A stretch of DNA of 64,000 bases from Dendrobium chrysotoxum (GCA_019925795.1 CM034315.1:27633867-27697866); one strand, 5' to 3'. Shown: positions 32,698 to 44,575, counted from the first letter of the stretch. Made by a program: numbers and translations. The notes: generated from the letters alone by a model not told the origin.

Positions 32698-34476
32698 TAA
32701 AACTTTGTGAGGGGTGTTAAACCCTATAGAACTAGCCCTAGGCTAACCAAGAGGGGGGTGAATTAGTATGTTAAAATTTTATTAAGCAGAAAGAAAAATC
32801 TTTTTAAATTCTTTTTGAATATTTTAAACACAAACTATCTAAGCGAAAGAAGATAATCAAAATCAGAGATTTCAATCACATGTCAGATCATAGAAATAAG
32901 TGAAAATAAATGCAAAAAAAAAAAGTAGAAAGAACACAGCAGATTTATAGTTATTCGATCAAATCTGACCTATGTCCACTCCCCAGAACCTCTCATTCTA
33001 GGTATTACACTAATCAGTTAGTGTCTCTCCTTTTGCTCCCACAGTAAGGTGAAGAAGCCCTTACAAAATCTTTCCACTGACTCGGTGAGGCAGAGAACCT
33101 CGAATCCTTTTTTACCCTCCTGGTGAAGGAAAAGAATCCGAAATCCTTTTACACTCTCTTTGAGTAGGCAGAGAACCTGACAATCCTTTTACTCCCTCCT
33201 GGAGTAGGCAAAGAACCTATATCTGATGCTGATGATCATCACCCTAGAGCCACCAAGAAACTAAGAATGAAGAAAAAAGAAGATGATCGAATCTTTGCTT
33301 GGAGCAACCGTTGTGAATCCCCGCATAAACTCCCCCTCACAAGATCCTCTCTCTCTATCCCAAACTCTCCCTCTCCTTTAAGCTCTATTGGATTAAAAAA
33401 ATAGCAAAAGATATTTTACATCAGTAATTAAGGGACCTTAAATAGGAGGCCACAAAAGTGCCCTAAATTTTAACTTGGCGGCAAAGATCATCCAGGATGA
33501 TCTATCGATAATCCTGTATGATTAGTTTAAATCAACCCTTTTAGCTAGGATGATCTGGGTCTCCTATATGATTAGAACATAAAGTTTGTTCAGATTGTCT
33601 AGGATGATGTGGACATCATCTTGTATGATTAGCATAAAATCTAGCATTATCGTCCAGCAGATAGTTCAAGACATCCAAGAGATAAATCAGGATAATGTGT
33701 ATAAATATAACTAATCATCTAGGATATTGTTGCGATTTTCCTGTATGTTTAGTACAAAATCAAACATTATTGTCCAGCAGATAGCTCGGGACGTCTAGGA
33801 GAGTTAGGAGAAATCGACCAGTATAATTCTACGATCGTCCTAGATGATATGATCTTTCAATCAAACATTAATTATTCTCCTAATCATCTGATCAATTTAG
33901 GTATAATTGTAACAAATTGTCCAGGACGATCATGATCATCCTGTACGATTAGTGCAATTTTGTGAGTTATAAAATCTTGCCTAAATAAATTTGGTGGCTG
34001 GTATGTTGATTTTAGCATATCATCCAGGATGATGGGAGCATCGTCCAGGATGATTTACTTAATCAAGTTACTTGACCCAGATGACTTAATTAGGGTTGTG
34101 AGCTAAATAGATTGTCCTGGATGATCAAGAATTATCCTGAATGATTTGGTTAGAAAAATTTATTTTCTCTATCTCCCTTTACCCACTCCCTTGAGTGTGT
34201 GGGTGTAAGGTTACTTGGCTTCAGGATCCACCGTATTATAATTGACTCAAGAAAAGGTAAGAAATGCATTTGAATTTAAAATTACAGACTTGACTCAGTC
34301 TTAGTCTGCCCGATCTTGAGCTGGCTTGACAGTGAGCTTGTGGACCTGACATGTTAGTATTAAACAGAGAAAATAGATATACAATGATCTTTAATTATTA
34401 GGAGATAGAATAGTAAATAAAAATAATAATGTTTGTTATCATCAAAAATAAAAGACTTGGGCCCAGATCTACAACA
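32698..34476 (-). repeat. Element B 5' LTR
   Basis: Starts TAAAACTTTGTGAGGGG (ancestral TG) and ends CTACAACA, followed by the AAATT target duplication. It holds six G (32753-32758), the conserved block 32944-32983, three hairpin-repeat units (about 33076-33215), a TATA-like box (33437-33444) and palindromes 33487-33501, 33508-33522 and onward to about 34160. Confidence 0.9.
33437..34160 (-). promoter_or_regulatory. U3 region of LTR B (5' copy)
   Basis: TATA-like CTTAAATA on the plus strand (33437-33444), 43 bp from the first of two palindromes with starts 21 bp apart (33487, 33508). The second member is followed by TTAGTTTAAA, as in other families. Because this LTR precedes gag, it would be the promoter that drives the element. 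Confidence 0.6.
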
Positions 34477-34481
34477 AAATT
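34477..34481. repeat. Target-site duplication of element B (right)
   Basis: AAATT, identical to 15255-15259. Confidence 0.85.
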
Positions 34482-34699
34482 TGTAAGAAATAGAAATATA
34501 AAAAATAAGTTTCAAAAAATACAATGAGCACACTAGCTTTTTATAGTGGTTCGGTCAACCTTGACCTACGTCCACTCCCAAGAGTCCTTCTCTTTAGGTA
34601 TCACACTAAACCTTTAGTGTCTCTCGATTATCCCCCATACTAAGGCAAAGAAGCCCTTAAAAGAATCACTTGTACCAACCTAGTGTGGTGGAGAACTGG

Positions 34700-34890
34700 A
34701 ATCCTTTTCACCCTCTTGGTGAAGTAGAGAACCTTCGAAGCTCTTTTCAAACTCCTGGTGAAGGTAGTAAATCTTAGAAGCTCTTTTCACCCTCTTAGAG
34801 AAGGAAGCAAACCTTGAAGCTTTTTCACCTTCCTGGTGAAGGAAGTACGATAATCCTTTTTCACAATCCTGGTTAAGGTAGAGAACCTTA
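34700..34890. repeat. Hairpin-type minisatellite in LTR E, five units
   Basis: Units of about 36-42 bp. Each contains TTCACC, a spacer of 4-6 bp, and GGTGAA, which can pair, followed by GGTAGAGAACCTT. The same unit occurs 2-3 times in the LTRs of A, B and C and five times at 46036-46220. Confidence 0.75.
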
Positions 34891-35125
34891 AGCTTCAAAC
34901 TTGAATCCTTTATTCCCATAATAACCCCATGAGATCTATTAAGCCATTGGAGTAATTAATGTGCAAGCCTGCTTGGAGCAACTATGTGGAAACCCCTAAC
35001 ACTCTTTCTCCCTCTTACACAACCTCACCTTCTCCTTAACTAATAATCTAAGGCCTCTTATGAAGCTTTCTCTTAGAATCGCTTCGACAGCCAAAAAGAT
35101 CACCTAAGAGACTAATAAGAAATCA

Positions 35126-35530
35126 TTTTATACTTGGCTTAAACAAATCCAAAAAATTTTAATTTTGTCACTTTTGATCATATAGTACTATCGGGGATCG
35201 TTCAGTAGATTAGTTCAATTTATCCAGTTAGCAATATACGAAGAGTAGGGGTCTTATATGATTAGTTTAATTTCTTGAACCAATCATCAAGTAGGAGTTT
35301 AAAATCATACAGAATGATTAGTTCAATCAAATAGAATTTCATCCAGTACGATCACTAGTAGTTAATTATCATCCTAGAATTAAATCAGGTCAGATAATAT
35401 GATGCGGGCCATCGTACCATACAATATGATGAATCAAATAATCCTGATTCAATTACCTAATCACAAGATTAAATTTGGAAAACTTTAAATATCATTCACT
35501 ATGATTAGAATTGTACTGTATGATTAGTTA
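35126..35530 (-). promoter_or_regulatory. U3 region of LTR E (3' copy)
   Basis: TATAAAA on the minus strand (35126-35132), 45 bp from a palindrome pair at 35177-35191 and 35197-35210. The motif is much decayed but the 20-bp spacing and the TTAGTTCAA tail are kept. Confidence 0.5.
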
Positions 35531-35823
35531 AAAAAATTTAACAGTTCATTCTTTCACTCCCCTGTGTGTGTAATGGGTCGCCAAATTAGCATACTCCCTT
35601 ATACGGCATAGACTCAAGAAATATAAAATTAAAGAAATTAGAAGTGCATAATCTTTCAATATACCCAAACTTAAGCCCTGAATGATCTTGAACGGTGTAT
35701 GAAGTACCTGAAATGTTAGTACACAGAAATAAATTTATAATACAAATTATAGGCTAAATGAAAATTCAATCTATAATATTTATTATCATCAAAATCACAA
35801 GCTTTGGATCCCTGATTGCCACA

Positions 35824-36159
35824 ATCTTCCACTTTTTATGATGGCAAATATTTTTTGGTTGAAATTAAAAGTTAATTATATTTCCTATGAAGCTCCCCCT
35901 CACTAAGTAAAGTATTTAAAGAATATGGGAACAAAACCATTTCATTTCCTTCTATTAAAGCTTTTTATTTATTATTAGCAATAACAAGAACACAAGCACA
36001 TGAAGAAAAAATACTAAAGGAGATAAATGAATAATGAACTACAATGAAATACTTACTACTCCCCCTTTTGACATTATAAAAAGGAGGAACAATAAAAAAA
36101 ACTACAAAAACATAAACAAAAAAGCTAATAAAAGACACAAACATAAACAAAACACAATC
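35824..36159 (-). other. PPT and spacer of element E
   Basis: A degraded PPT (35824-35840) is followed by AT-rich non-coding DNA and the second PPT-like tract at 36058-36073. The lysine-rich plus-strand ORF here is antisense to this spacer and is not a gene. Confidence 0.65.
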
Positions 36160-36236
36160 CTAGAAGTAGGATGGCCCCTCATCAGGTGGTGGTGGTGGTG
36201 GCTAGAAAAAAAGGTGAAGTGCAGAATACTTGTCCC
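36160..36236 (-). pseudogene. Element E ORF3 tail
   Basis: Sense reads LHLFF*PPPPPPDEGPSYF and a stop at 36160-36162. This matches the C-terminal proline run of ORF3 in A and C with the Gln before the prolines changed to TAG. The rest of ORF3, RNase H and RT are deleted. Confidence 0.7.
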
Positions 36237-36371
36237 TATTAAAGTAATAACAAGAAATATTCTCTACTTATGCCCAAAAATACCTAGGGAGTGAGTATTT
36301 TGCTAACATAACCCTCGTAACATCTATTAATATTCTATTCTTCCTTTCAGCTATCCCATTCTACTAAGGGA
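36237..36371 (-). pseudogene. Element E integrase fragment (left of LINE-3)
   Basis: Sense reads P**NGIAERKNRILIDVTRVM then KYSLPRYFWA*. It covers the catalytic Glu region, with both Gln codons as TAG. It is joined at 36236 to the ORF3 tail by a deletion and interrupted at about 36371 by LINE-3. Confidence 0.8.
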
Positions 36372-36436
36372 TCTTTATTATTTTTTTTTTTTGAAAGATG
36401 CAATTTGCATTAAAGGAAATAAACTATTATAAACTA

Positions 36437-37453
36437 CTAATGAAAACTATTACATTCCTTCTTCAGCAAAGCACTTAAAGAAGAAGGAATGTTACTAAAA
36501 TCAAAACTATCCCAAATAAAGTCTCTACATAAAGCATATGTGGCACACCAATCCTCCACCTTATGACAACTTCTAGGAACAAAATGAAAAATAACATTAT
36601 TAAATTTGTGCAAAAATCGAAGATACTTATTCCAAAAGCTCTCTTTCTTCCAATTAGAAGCCTTCATCGAGTCATAAATCAATTTAATGATATTTACATT
36701 ATCACCTTAAACAACCACTCCTTTGTAATGAAATAGCCAATCTTGCAAATTTTCTCTAATGAATAGCACTGATTGAATTTCCAATTGGGCTATATCCCAA
36801 TGCTTCATTTGTTTGCCAAAAGCCGGTAGGAATCTACCTTAATCATCCCGAGTCACTCCTCCAATTCCTCCAAGATTAGAACTTAGCAAAGAAGCATCCA
36901 CATTAATTTTAATCCAATCTAGTGGTGGAGGATGCCAGAGATTCAAAAACTCCGAATGAAGACTAACATCCCAATCTTCTAGTATTGGATTAACTCTTCG
37001 ATGCATCATTGTTACTAAAATATTTGCTGCAATAACTGAAATCGAAGAAATAGAACCTCCATATTTAATAGCATTCCTATTCTTCCATGAGAAGAACACC
37101 GAAGTCATGTATACCAGAACAATACTTTCATTCATGTTTGAAAGTCTTCTAAGTTCCTCAACACCTTCCTCCATAGATTGAAAAATCGGAACATTGAACC
37201 CCCATTCTCTAATTTTCATAATAATCTTAGTGAGGTACTTACAATGCATAGAAATATGAAATATACTCTCAATCTCATCACAACCTCTAACACAAGAAGT
37301 AATATCAGTAAGCTTCCTATGATTAAGATATTCATTTGTAGGAAGTGTATCCTTACTAAGTCTACAACGAAAATAATGAATCTTTTTCATGAGTTTCAAT
37401 TTAGGAAGCCATTTCATAACCACATCTATCTCTTCCACATAAAGCTTTTCCAA
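36437..37453 (-). pseudogene. LINE-3 ORF2 C-terminus: zf-RVT and RNase H
   Basis: Open parts 36839-37453 and 36437-36682. The zinc-binding domain reads FRCRLSKDTLPTNEYLNHRK and CVRGCDEIESIFHISMHC. RNase H has INVDASL, LEIQSVLF, QGDNVNIIK and CHKVEDWCATYA, which look like the four catalytic positions. Stops occur between the two open parts (near 36700-36840). Confidence 0.85.
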
Positions 37454-37480
37454 TCCAACTAGATACGCAATAAAAGAAAT

Positions 37481-39369
37481 TTACTTGCCTGAATATTGTT
37501 GTAGTAGTTTAACATGATCTTCATCAACAGTAGAATAAATTGGAACCTGCATAATTAAGGAAGCTAAATCTGCATTGAAGAACTTCTGAATTTCTGAATA
37601 ATTCCATCTTCCATCTGAAGTTAATAAGCTTTGAACTTTAAAATTATATAAACCCACATGATCCACAAATAAAGGCCATCTATTCAACTCTTTATCCAGG
37701 ATCCAAGCATCATCAAGAATACTGATCTTGTTACCATTAGACACCCTCCATCTAGTAATCGGCTTAAGAAGACTAGCACCATCCATTAGTATTTGCCAAG
37801 TTGATGAGGATCCTCTTTTCATGTTCACATTCCACACATCCATACCATATTTAACAGCAATAGTGCGATTAAGGAGTATGAAGAATTCTGGATGAAATTC
37901 CAAGCCAACCTTGCTCTTAAAGAACCAACTTTGTTAAGAATAGAATGATTACCAGCTCCACCCAACAACTTTGATTTACACAAATCAGACCATGCCACAT
38001 AATATATTCCATTCCTACCCATATCTTCATGCCAAATGAATGTTCTATTAAGTTTTTCAAGATTCAATAACACCCCTTTTGAAACCAAAGACTGAGTAGA
38101 AAGAATAATTGGAAGAGACAAGAGTGATGATTTGATAAGTAGAATTCTCCCAGACAAGCAGAGGCATTTGTTTCCCCTAACGTTAAACCTCGCCAAAGCA
38201 TGATCTATAATTTCCTAAAAATCAAAAGATTTCATCCTTCTCAAAGCTATTTTAACTCCCAGATACTTAAATTGCTTGACACTTCTAAAGACAAGCATCT
38301 TGGAAATATACCTCTTTCTTGCCACATCAACTGATTTGCCAAAGAAGATTTGAGATTTCTTTTTGTTCACTTTCTGCCCTGTCCAACTATAATATTCCTT
38401 GATAATACCCTTCATATTCTCTGCTGCTCTGTGAGAAGCATTAGAAAAGAGAAGAACATCATCAGCATACAATAAACTTGAAATTTTCTTTGCTTGAGGC
38501 ACAATCTAAATACCCAACTCAACCCCTCTCTGAATAATGGAATTTGATAAAATATGAGACCACATAATAAATAAGAATGGGGACAACGGATATCCCTGTC
38601 TGAATCCACTCTTTACATTCATCTAGTTGGACATCATCCCATTTATAAGAATAGAAAATCTGGCATTCTTCACACATTCAATGATCAGCTTGGAGAATTT
38701 GATTGGAAAACCAAACCAATCTAATGTTTTAATTAGTGTCAGCTAACCCATACTATCATATGCTTGCTCCATATCAATCTTGACTACTATAAGACCCTTC
38801 TTAGATGTAGAAAATCAGAATTTATGAAAGATTTCCTCGGCTAACAAATAATGATCCATCATCGATTTTCCTGGGATAAAAGTAACCTTATCTTTAGTAA
38901 TGATTCTAGGAAGACACCACTTCAATCTATTCTTTAACATTCTTGCAGCAATCTTATAAATATTTTGACACAAACTAATTAGTCTAAACTGAGAAGGTTC
39001 CATAGGATTTTCACTTTAGGAGTTAGCATAATAAGTGTATCCTTCAACATCAGATTCATATAACCCGATTTAAAAAAAACTATCAATTGCCCTCCAAGTA
39101 TCATTTTTAACAATTTCCTAATAAAATTTAAAAAAAGATGCGGTCATACCATCAATCCCAGGAGACTGGTTATTCGCCATTTGATGCACAGCTTCATAAA
39201 ATTCAAAGTAAGTAAAATATGCATCAATGTCATGTTGATTTTCTTCTATGCTGATTTTCTGATCTGGATGACCATCAAACCAGCCCGTTAAATCACATTT
39301 TCTGGATTTCCATTTCTTCTTAAAATACTCAAAGAAAACTACTTCAATGTCATGTTGATCTTCAACTAT
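37481..39369 (-). pseudogene. LINE-3 ORF2 reverse transcriptase
   Basis: Motif A reads KIDMEQAYDSMG* near 38740-38800, where the usual Trp codon is TAG. The GFRQGYPLSPFLFI block is near 38580, and the catalytic LLYADDVLLFSN is within 38215-38502. Downstream are FKYLGVKI, the C-terminal part at 37825-38196 (IILSTQSLVSKGVLLNLEKLN) and 37481-37903. Catalytic Asp residues are intact, but stops and frameshifts occur at many places. Confidence 0.88.
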
Positions 39370-40539
39370 CTACATATTCCCATCTTTGATTTGTCTAATG
39401 AAGTTACCATTCTTCTTAGCCGAAGCTAAATTATGGAAGAATTTTGAGTTAGAATCAATCTCATCAACCCACCTCACCTTAGCCCTTTGATTCCACCATG
39501 TGGCTAGCCAACTCAACTTCACATTCAACTCATTCACCTTCCTTCTAAGCAACTTCAAATCTTCCAAAGAGAGACCAGCATCACTCTCTTTTAATTAATG
39601 ACACAAAATCTCCCTCTTCAACTCGTTCTTGAGTTCATTTAAGCTCTTCAGTTTGTTCTTATTCTTGAAAAAGAAAGCCTTTAATGATCTCTTCATCTTC
39701 CTATTAAGAATTGCTGCATCATCACCAAAATCAAGTTTCTCCCATGCTTTGAATACCACATTCCAAGCAGTAGGAAACGTTTTCCATACATCTTCAAATC
39801 AGATGAACTTTATTTGAGGATAGGGACATTCATTAATCTTGAAAACAATTGGATTATGATCCAAGGCAACTCTTGCAAGATGCCTAACTAAAGCAAACAT
39901 AACACTTTGTATGGCAGCCGAGTACTTAATCAATTATCTATCCAATCTTTCCCAAATTCTCGATGTTCCTTCTTTGTTTTTACACCAAGTAAATCTTGGA
40001 CCACTTACACCTATATCATAGAAGTCATTGTTAAACATAAAAGCCCTCATTTCCTGAGGCCCTTGAGAGAAAACAAATCTCTTCCCCCCTCTCTTATCTT
40101 CTTTGGACAACATACAATTAAAATCCCCACCAACAGTAGAAGGAATGTTAGAGGAATAAAATCTCTTAATTCTATCCCATAACTCTATTCTAACATATAA
40201 ATCTTTATTACCATACAAAGTAGACACATTCCATACCCCCACATTAGGAATTTGAACAGAACCCAACACACATTGAGATGAACTCTCAATAACATCAAAC
40301 GACACCTACCCTCTATTCCAAAGAAAAAGAATCCCACCCGAAGTACCCACAGTAGGATGATAAAAAAAATCCCAATCCTCTCTAATAAGTCTATTAACAT
40401 CCCTCCTCTCAATAGAAGCCAACTTAGTTTCTAATAACCCAATGAAAAAAACCCCATTATCTCCCATAATTTCTTTATGATAAAGAGAAGCCTCCCTCTT
40501 CATGGCTCCTCTATAATTCCAAAACTTCAATGAAGGCAT
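39370..40539 (-). pseudogene. LINE-3 ORF2 endonuclease (APE type) and linker
   Basis: The ORF2 start is at 40539 (MPSLKFWNYRGAMKREAS). The motifs are in order: N in FWNYRGA, E in LLETKL, D in VGGDFNCML (within 39934-40305) and the C-terminal DHNP with the preceding Ser as Leu. Frames change near 40305. The linker towards RT (39370-39567) reads WWNQRAKVRWVDEIDSNSKFF, a common plant L1 segment. Confidence 0.87.
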
Positions 40540-40596
40540 TTAAGTAAGCATTGGGGATCTCTTCCCCCCACCCTTACCCATCTTCAAATCACCCTT

Positions 40597-41640
40597 TCAT
40601 TTCCTAAGAATTGCTTGAACAGGTCCCAATGATTTAAGTTCCTTCAAGCATTTAAGTTTAACACTTGAAGAACTTATAGCCTCAGAACTATTATCATGAG
40701 TTAAAGCTTTAGAATCATCTCTGAAATTAGACTTTGGATTGAAGGATGCCCTGCAGCTTCCATCATTTTGTTGTGCAATATCTTCCATATCATTCTTCTC
40801 CGCATCAGGAAAGTAATCAGTCATTGAATCCAAACCTTCCCTAGTTGTGTTCAACTCTCCCCCATCCAATTCCACTTCGTCCTTTTGCCTCACATCATTC
40901 AAGTCAGTAACTTCTTCAATAGCTGATGATTTAAAAATGAATACACCCAATCTATCTGTGTCATGCACACCATTATTCTAATCATCAACGCCAACCTCCA
41001 ACTACATAGTTAATATACTAAACTTGTTAGCATTAATTCCAACCAAGTCAATACTGGAATCAATCCCATCTTCGTCATCTTTCAAGATCTCCCTAACCTC
41101 AGCAACTAAAGATAACAAATTCTGCTCTGCCTGATTACCTTGGAGTTCATTATCTATGCCAGAAGCAGACTTAATATTTAGATTTTCAACAGACTTCTAA
41201 AGACTAGTTTTAGGAAAATTCTTATTCAGCCCCATATTCTCCTTTCTGTTCCTGAACTTCACATGCATCCAAAGAGCATATTCAGAATTATTTGATATAG
41301 GAGCATCAGCTACCTTTCTCTTTCCATGAATTTATTTAGTATGATTCTCCATACAAAATTTGATTTATGTCAAATCTTACCACAAGTAAAGCATAGATAA
41401 GAAATCTTATCATACTCAATCTTCTAAAAAAATTTTCCATCTAACCCCTCTATCCAAACACCATGGGGTAGTTTTGATTCCAAGTTTATACGGACACAAA
41501 TCCTCGAAAAATCCCTTCTCCCCCATCTAAACATATTGCCATCAAATAGCATAGGATATCCCACCTTTGAAGCAATCTTTGCAAGATTTGTTTCATCCCA
41601 AAAATATAGTAACAAATATTGCAAGCGAATCAAAATAGGT
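40597..41640 (-). pseudogene. LINE-3 ORF1 part
   Basis: Sense from 41633 reads RICVRINLESKLPHGVWIEG, then a knuckle-like segment LCFTCGKI*HKSNF, in which the final positions are altered. An acidic, serine-rich tail follows (40597-40968). This corresponds to the C-terminal half of plant LINE ORF1, and the N-terminal half is missing. The ORF1 end and the ORF2 start are about 57 nt apart. Confidence 0.7.
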
Positions 41641-42505
41641 GGGGATGAAAAATTTATGCTCTATTCCTAACTCTTAGTAAAAAGATTAAAACTTATCAAT
41701 TTTAATTTCTACACAAATATCACAATGGATAGTTGAAATTTCTCATCCTAATTTCCTTTGAATCCCAATGAAGAAAGTTCTAAACTCCTCAAATGATTTA
41801 TTTCTAGAAGATAAGAATCTAACACATGCGAGTCTAGAATAATCATCAATAATCATATATCCATAAGTTTTCCCTCCTAAGTTGGTTGTACTAACTAGTC
41901 CAAACATGTCCATATGAAGGATTTATAGTGGCCTAGATGTGAGGATGTCCTTGATGGAATAAAATGATGATTTACCTTATTTTTCTAGTTGGAAGGCATC
42001 ATAAAGGTGATCCTTAGAGAAATCTGGCTTGTGTATGCCTCTAACTAGGTCTTTAGTGCGATCTTCCTTTAGGTTTTCATGCTTGCATGATATAGTCGCC
42101 TATTCCATAGCCTGGATTCATCATCAATAGATTTTAAACATAATAAATTTGAATAGTCAACATAATTCAAATAAACCATATAAATATTATTAATTATTTT
42201 ACCCACTAAAGTGAATTTTCCATTTAAGCTTATCAAATATTTAGTAGACAAAAATTTAATGTCAAAACCTTTATCACATAATTGACTAATACTAAGCAGG
42301 CTGTACTTTAATCCATCTACTAGCAAAATATTTTTATAATAAAGTGCTTTGAGGTTCAAATCATACATGAGCCCACCACTTTCCTCGTGATATTATTTCC
42401 TAGTGTTACCTTACCTCGTACCCTGGCCTCCAATGTGATGAATTGCTTTAAGTTTCTAAAGATGTTTCTTGAGCATCCACTGTCCAGGTACCACATGTTC
42501 TTACT
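41641..42505 (-). pseudogene. Element E integrase and protease (right of LINE-3)
   Basis: Integrase sequence resumes at 41641 and aligns with elements B and C. The first Asp region is near 41830-41880. The HHCC part is at 42069-42368 (SRLWNRRLYHASMKT). The protease block WYLDSGCS near 42476-42500 keeps DSG. Confidence 0.82.
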
Positions 42506-44294
42506 AGGCCTTTTGTGAGGGCAATCCTATAATGTTAATCAATGATTAGTTTTGGGAACCCAAGTGAGTTTGAGTTCTACCTTAAGATTTAATAAATGAA
42601 TTTCATGCATGTTGTAATGTGATGCAAATGATTTTTGGCTCCATACTAGATGTGTTCTATGAAGTATGGTGCAAGTGCAGTCTATGTGTCCTAACATGCC
42701 ACAATAATAGCACCAAACCCCAGGGAAAGAATTCACTAATCTATTTCTTAGGTTTTACCTATTATTAAAGATTTATAATGCATGTAGCGATGTGGATTAT
42801 ACCATTATGTTAGTTTAAGTGGTGGTCTATTATTTTGAAGTGCATGAACTTTTGCATTCAAAAACTCATTTTCACTTTCAAAGCTTTAAATTTCATGTTT
42901 CAATGCCCACTCACTAGTGTCTAATTCACCTACAAGTTTTTTTTAATTACTTAAATTCATCTTTTAGATAAAAATTGTCAGATTTTAGGATTCATGTGCT
43001 TGAGTTAATTCATGATGCTTCATGTGTAATGCATCAAATTCATCAAGTATGGAGAGGTGCTCCATATCTAAAGCAATGTGTTCAACCCTAAGGTTATCAT
43101 TCTCTTTTTACAAATTAAAAAAATTTGAGTTTAAACTAACATACATTTTCTTTTGTTTTCTATATGAGTCATGGATTTTTTTCAAAAAAAAAAAAATAGC
43201 TCATCATAGGATAGTTAGCATACCTCATCTTGATCAAAAAGATCATGATTATCATTAGTCATAAGACACATGTTTGTTACCGCCTCCTCTACTTCATATT
43301 TTGATGATTCTGAGGTGGAGTCAACCCAAAATGCCTTTTATGTCTGATGCTTCCCCTTTTTGAAATCATCCTTCTCCCTGGTAGGGTTTGATTTTTGATT
43401 GGGGCATTCTATTCTCAAGTGCCCTGGTTTCCTACATTCAAAGAAAATAGAATCAGATGATGCTTTCAAATTTTTGCTTGCTTTACCTTTGGTCAACTAT
43501 TGATGACACTTTTGCTTTTGCTTAGAAAGCTTTTGAATTGATGGGTCATTAGTGCTATGTCATCATCTTCCTCAGCTACAGAGCTATTACTTTTAGATTC
43601 ATTAGCTTTCAGTTGTACTATTTTGTCCTTCTTCTTACCACCTATATTAAGTAACATTTGACTCACATTTTGCTCATAGGCAATGCATGAGTCAAGCAAA
43701 TTATCATTATAATACACATTTAAATCCTTAGATTCATAAGTAATAATTAATTTTGCATCATAACTACTTCGTAGGCTCCATAGAATTTCATTTTCCTTTT
43801 TAAATTTTGATAGTTCTCTACCTAGAGTATACAGGGATGTCACTATCTGGGTAAACCTAGTATACATGTTTGATATACTATCATTGGGTTTCTTGCTAAA
43901 GAGCTCATAATCAAGTAATAAAAAACTTAACCTAAATAATTTAACTTTACTAGTACCCTCATATGTGATGCATAACCTATCCCAAATTTCATTCCCAGTA
44001 GTACATATAGAGACTCTCATATAATATTTAAATTTTAATGGATAGAAAAAATGATTTAATTATTTAGCATTCAATTGAGCTAAGTCTCTATCCTCATAAC
44101 TCCATTTAGTGAAAGGTGCTTATACTTTAATTCTATTAACAAAATAAAAAGGAGTGGACTAACCCCCTTGGGTCATATACCTTTGCAAGAAAGTATACAT
44201 GTGGATTTTCCAAAAATTAAATGGTATATTATCAAACAAAAGTGTAAGAGTTATAGAATGCCTCTTCAGTATTCTTATTACCAAAATGTGCCAT
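42506..44294 (-). pseudogene. Element E gag
   Basis: Start at 44294 (MAHFGNKNTEEAF), right next to the Pack-MULE. A frameshift follows within 20 codons. Core at 43493-44020 (GNEIWDRLCITYEGTSKVKL, LLDSCIAYEQNVSQ). The first knuckle near 43410-43440 is degraded. The coiled-coil region is broken (42800-43260). The second knuckle is at 42539-42736: CYYCGMLGHIDCTC, with all four ligands kept. Confidence 0.83.
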
Positions 44295-44303
44295 TTTATT
44301 TTT
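44295..44303. repeat. Target-site duplication of the Pack-MULE (left)
   Basis: TTTATTTTT, identical to 45572-45580. Nine bases is typical of Mutator-like elements. The sequence is low in complexity, but the exact match at both element ends makes chance unlikely. Confidence 0.85.
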
Positions 44304-44460
44304 GGGATTTTTACATACATAACATCTAAAACTATTGAAAATACATATCTAACACCTAAATATTCATATTTACTTATATACCACTCCGTTACGCATACCG
44401 TCACATCCCGTCACTCTCAGCGGCCACCTTCACCGTAGTGCCTCTGGAGGCAGCATCTAG

Positions 44461-44575
44461 CTCAACAGCGGCCAAACATGGACCATTGACGTCCCCGCCG
44501 GGACCTTCGGCGGCCGCGTGTGGGCCCACACCGGCTGCTCCTTCGACGCCTCCAGAAATGGCAATTGCGAAATCG
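44461..44575 (+). pseudogene. Captured thaumatin-like protein (PR-5) gene fragment
   Basis: The plus-strand frame of 44461 reads LNSGQTWTIDVPAG then FGGRVWAHTGCSFDAS and NGNCEIGDC. This is the conserved N-terminal third of thaumatin-like proteins (family pattern SGQTW...GR.W.RTGCSFD..G.G.C.TGDC). A stop lies just before it (44458-44460), and the match ends after GDC, where the family continues with Gly-Gly. The fragment covers about 38 codons with no signal peptide and cannot make a working protein. The conserved Arg before TGC is His. Confidence 0.85.

Larger units (their letters stand above)
15260..34476 (-). mobile_element. Ty1/copia element B, carrying element C inside its pol
   Basis: LTRs at 15260-17047 and 32698-34476 are of the same family and length (1788 and 1779 bp) and are flanked by AAATT on both sides. 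Internal sequence runs 17048-18587 (RNase H, RT), is interrupted by element C, and resumes at about 29467 (integrase to gag, PBS). B has no ORF3: its PPT follows RNase H almost directly. About 150 bp of pol around the C insertion is missing compared with element C. Confidence 0.88.
34482..35823 (-). repeat. Element E 3' LTR, right piece
   Basis: Continues the LTR broken at 15259 and aligns with 45850-47356. It holds the conserved block (34539-34579), five hairpin-repeat units (34700-34890), a TATAAAA box on the minus strand (35126-35132) and degenerate palindromes from 35177. It ends GCCACA before a PPT. Confidence 0.85.
36372..41640 (-). mobile_element. LINE-3: L1-type LINE inserted in element E integrase
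   Basis: Minus-strand LINE with its A-rich tail at 36374-36392 (12 T on the plus strand). RNase H, zinc-binding region, RT, endonuclease and an ORF1 part follow up to 41640, where E integrase resumes. It is 5'-truncated within ORF1. GGGAT occurs at both edges, but the duplication is not clean. Its RT sequence differs clearly from LINE-1/2/4, so it is a separate lineage. Confidence 0.88.

Noticed and set aside
36034..36294. Lysine-rich plus-strand ORF
   Set aside because: Antisense to the PPT spacer and ORF3 tail of element E. It is an A-rich chance frame.
44461..44575. Functional thaumatin-like gene
   Set aside because: Only about 38 codons remain, with a stop in front, no signal peptide, and the match ending after the GDC motif inside a MULE.
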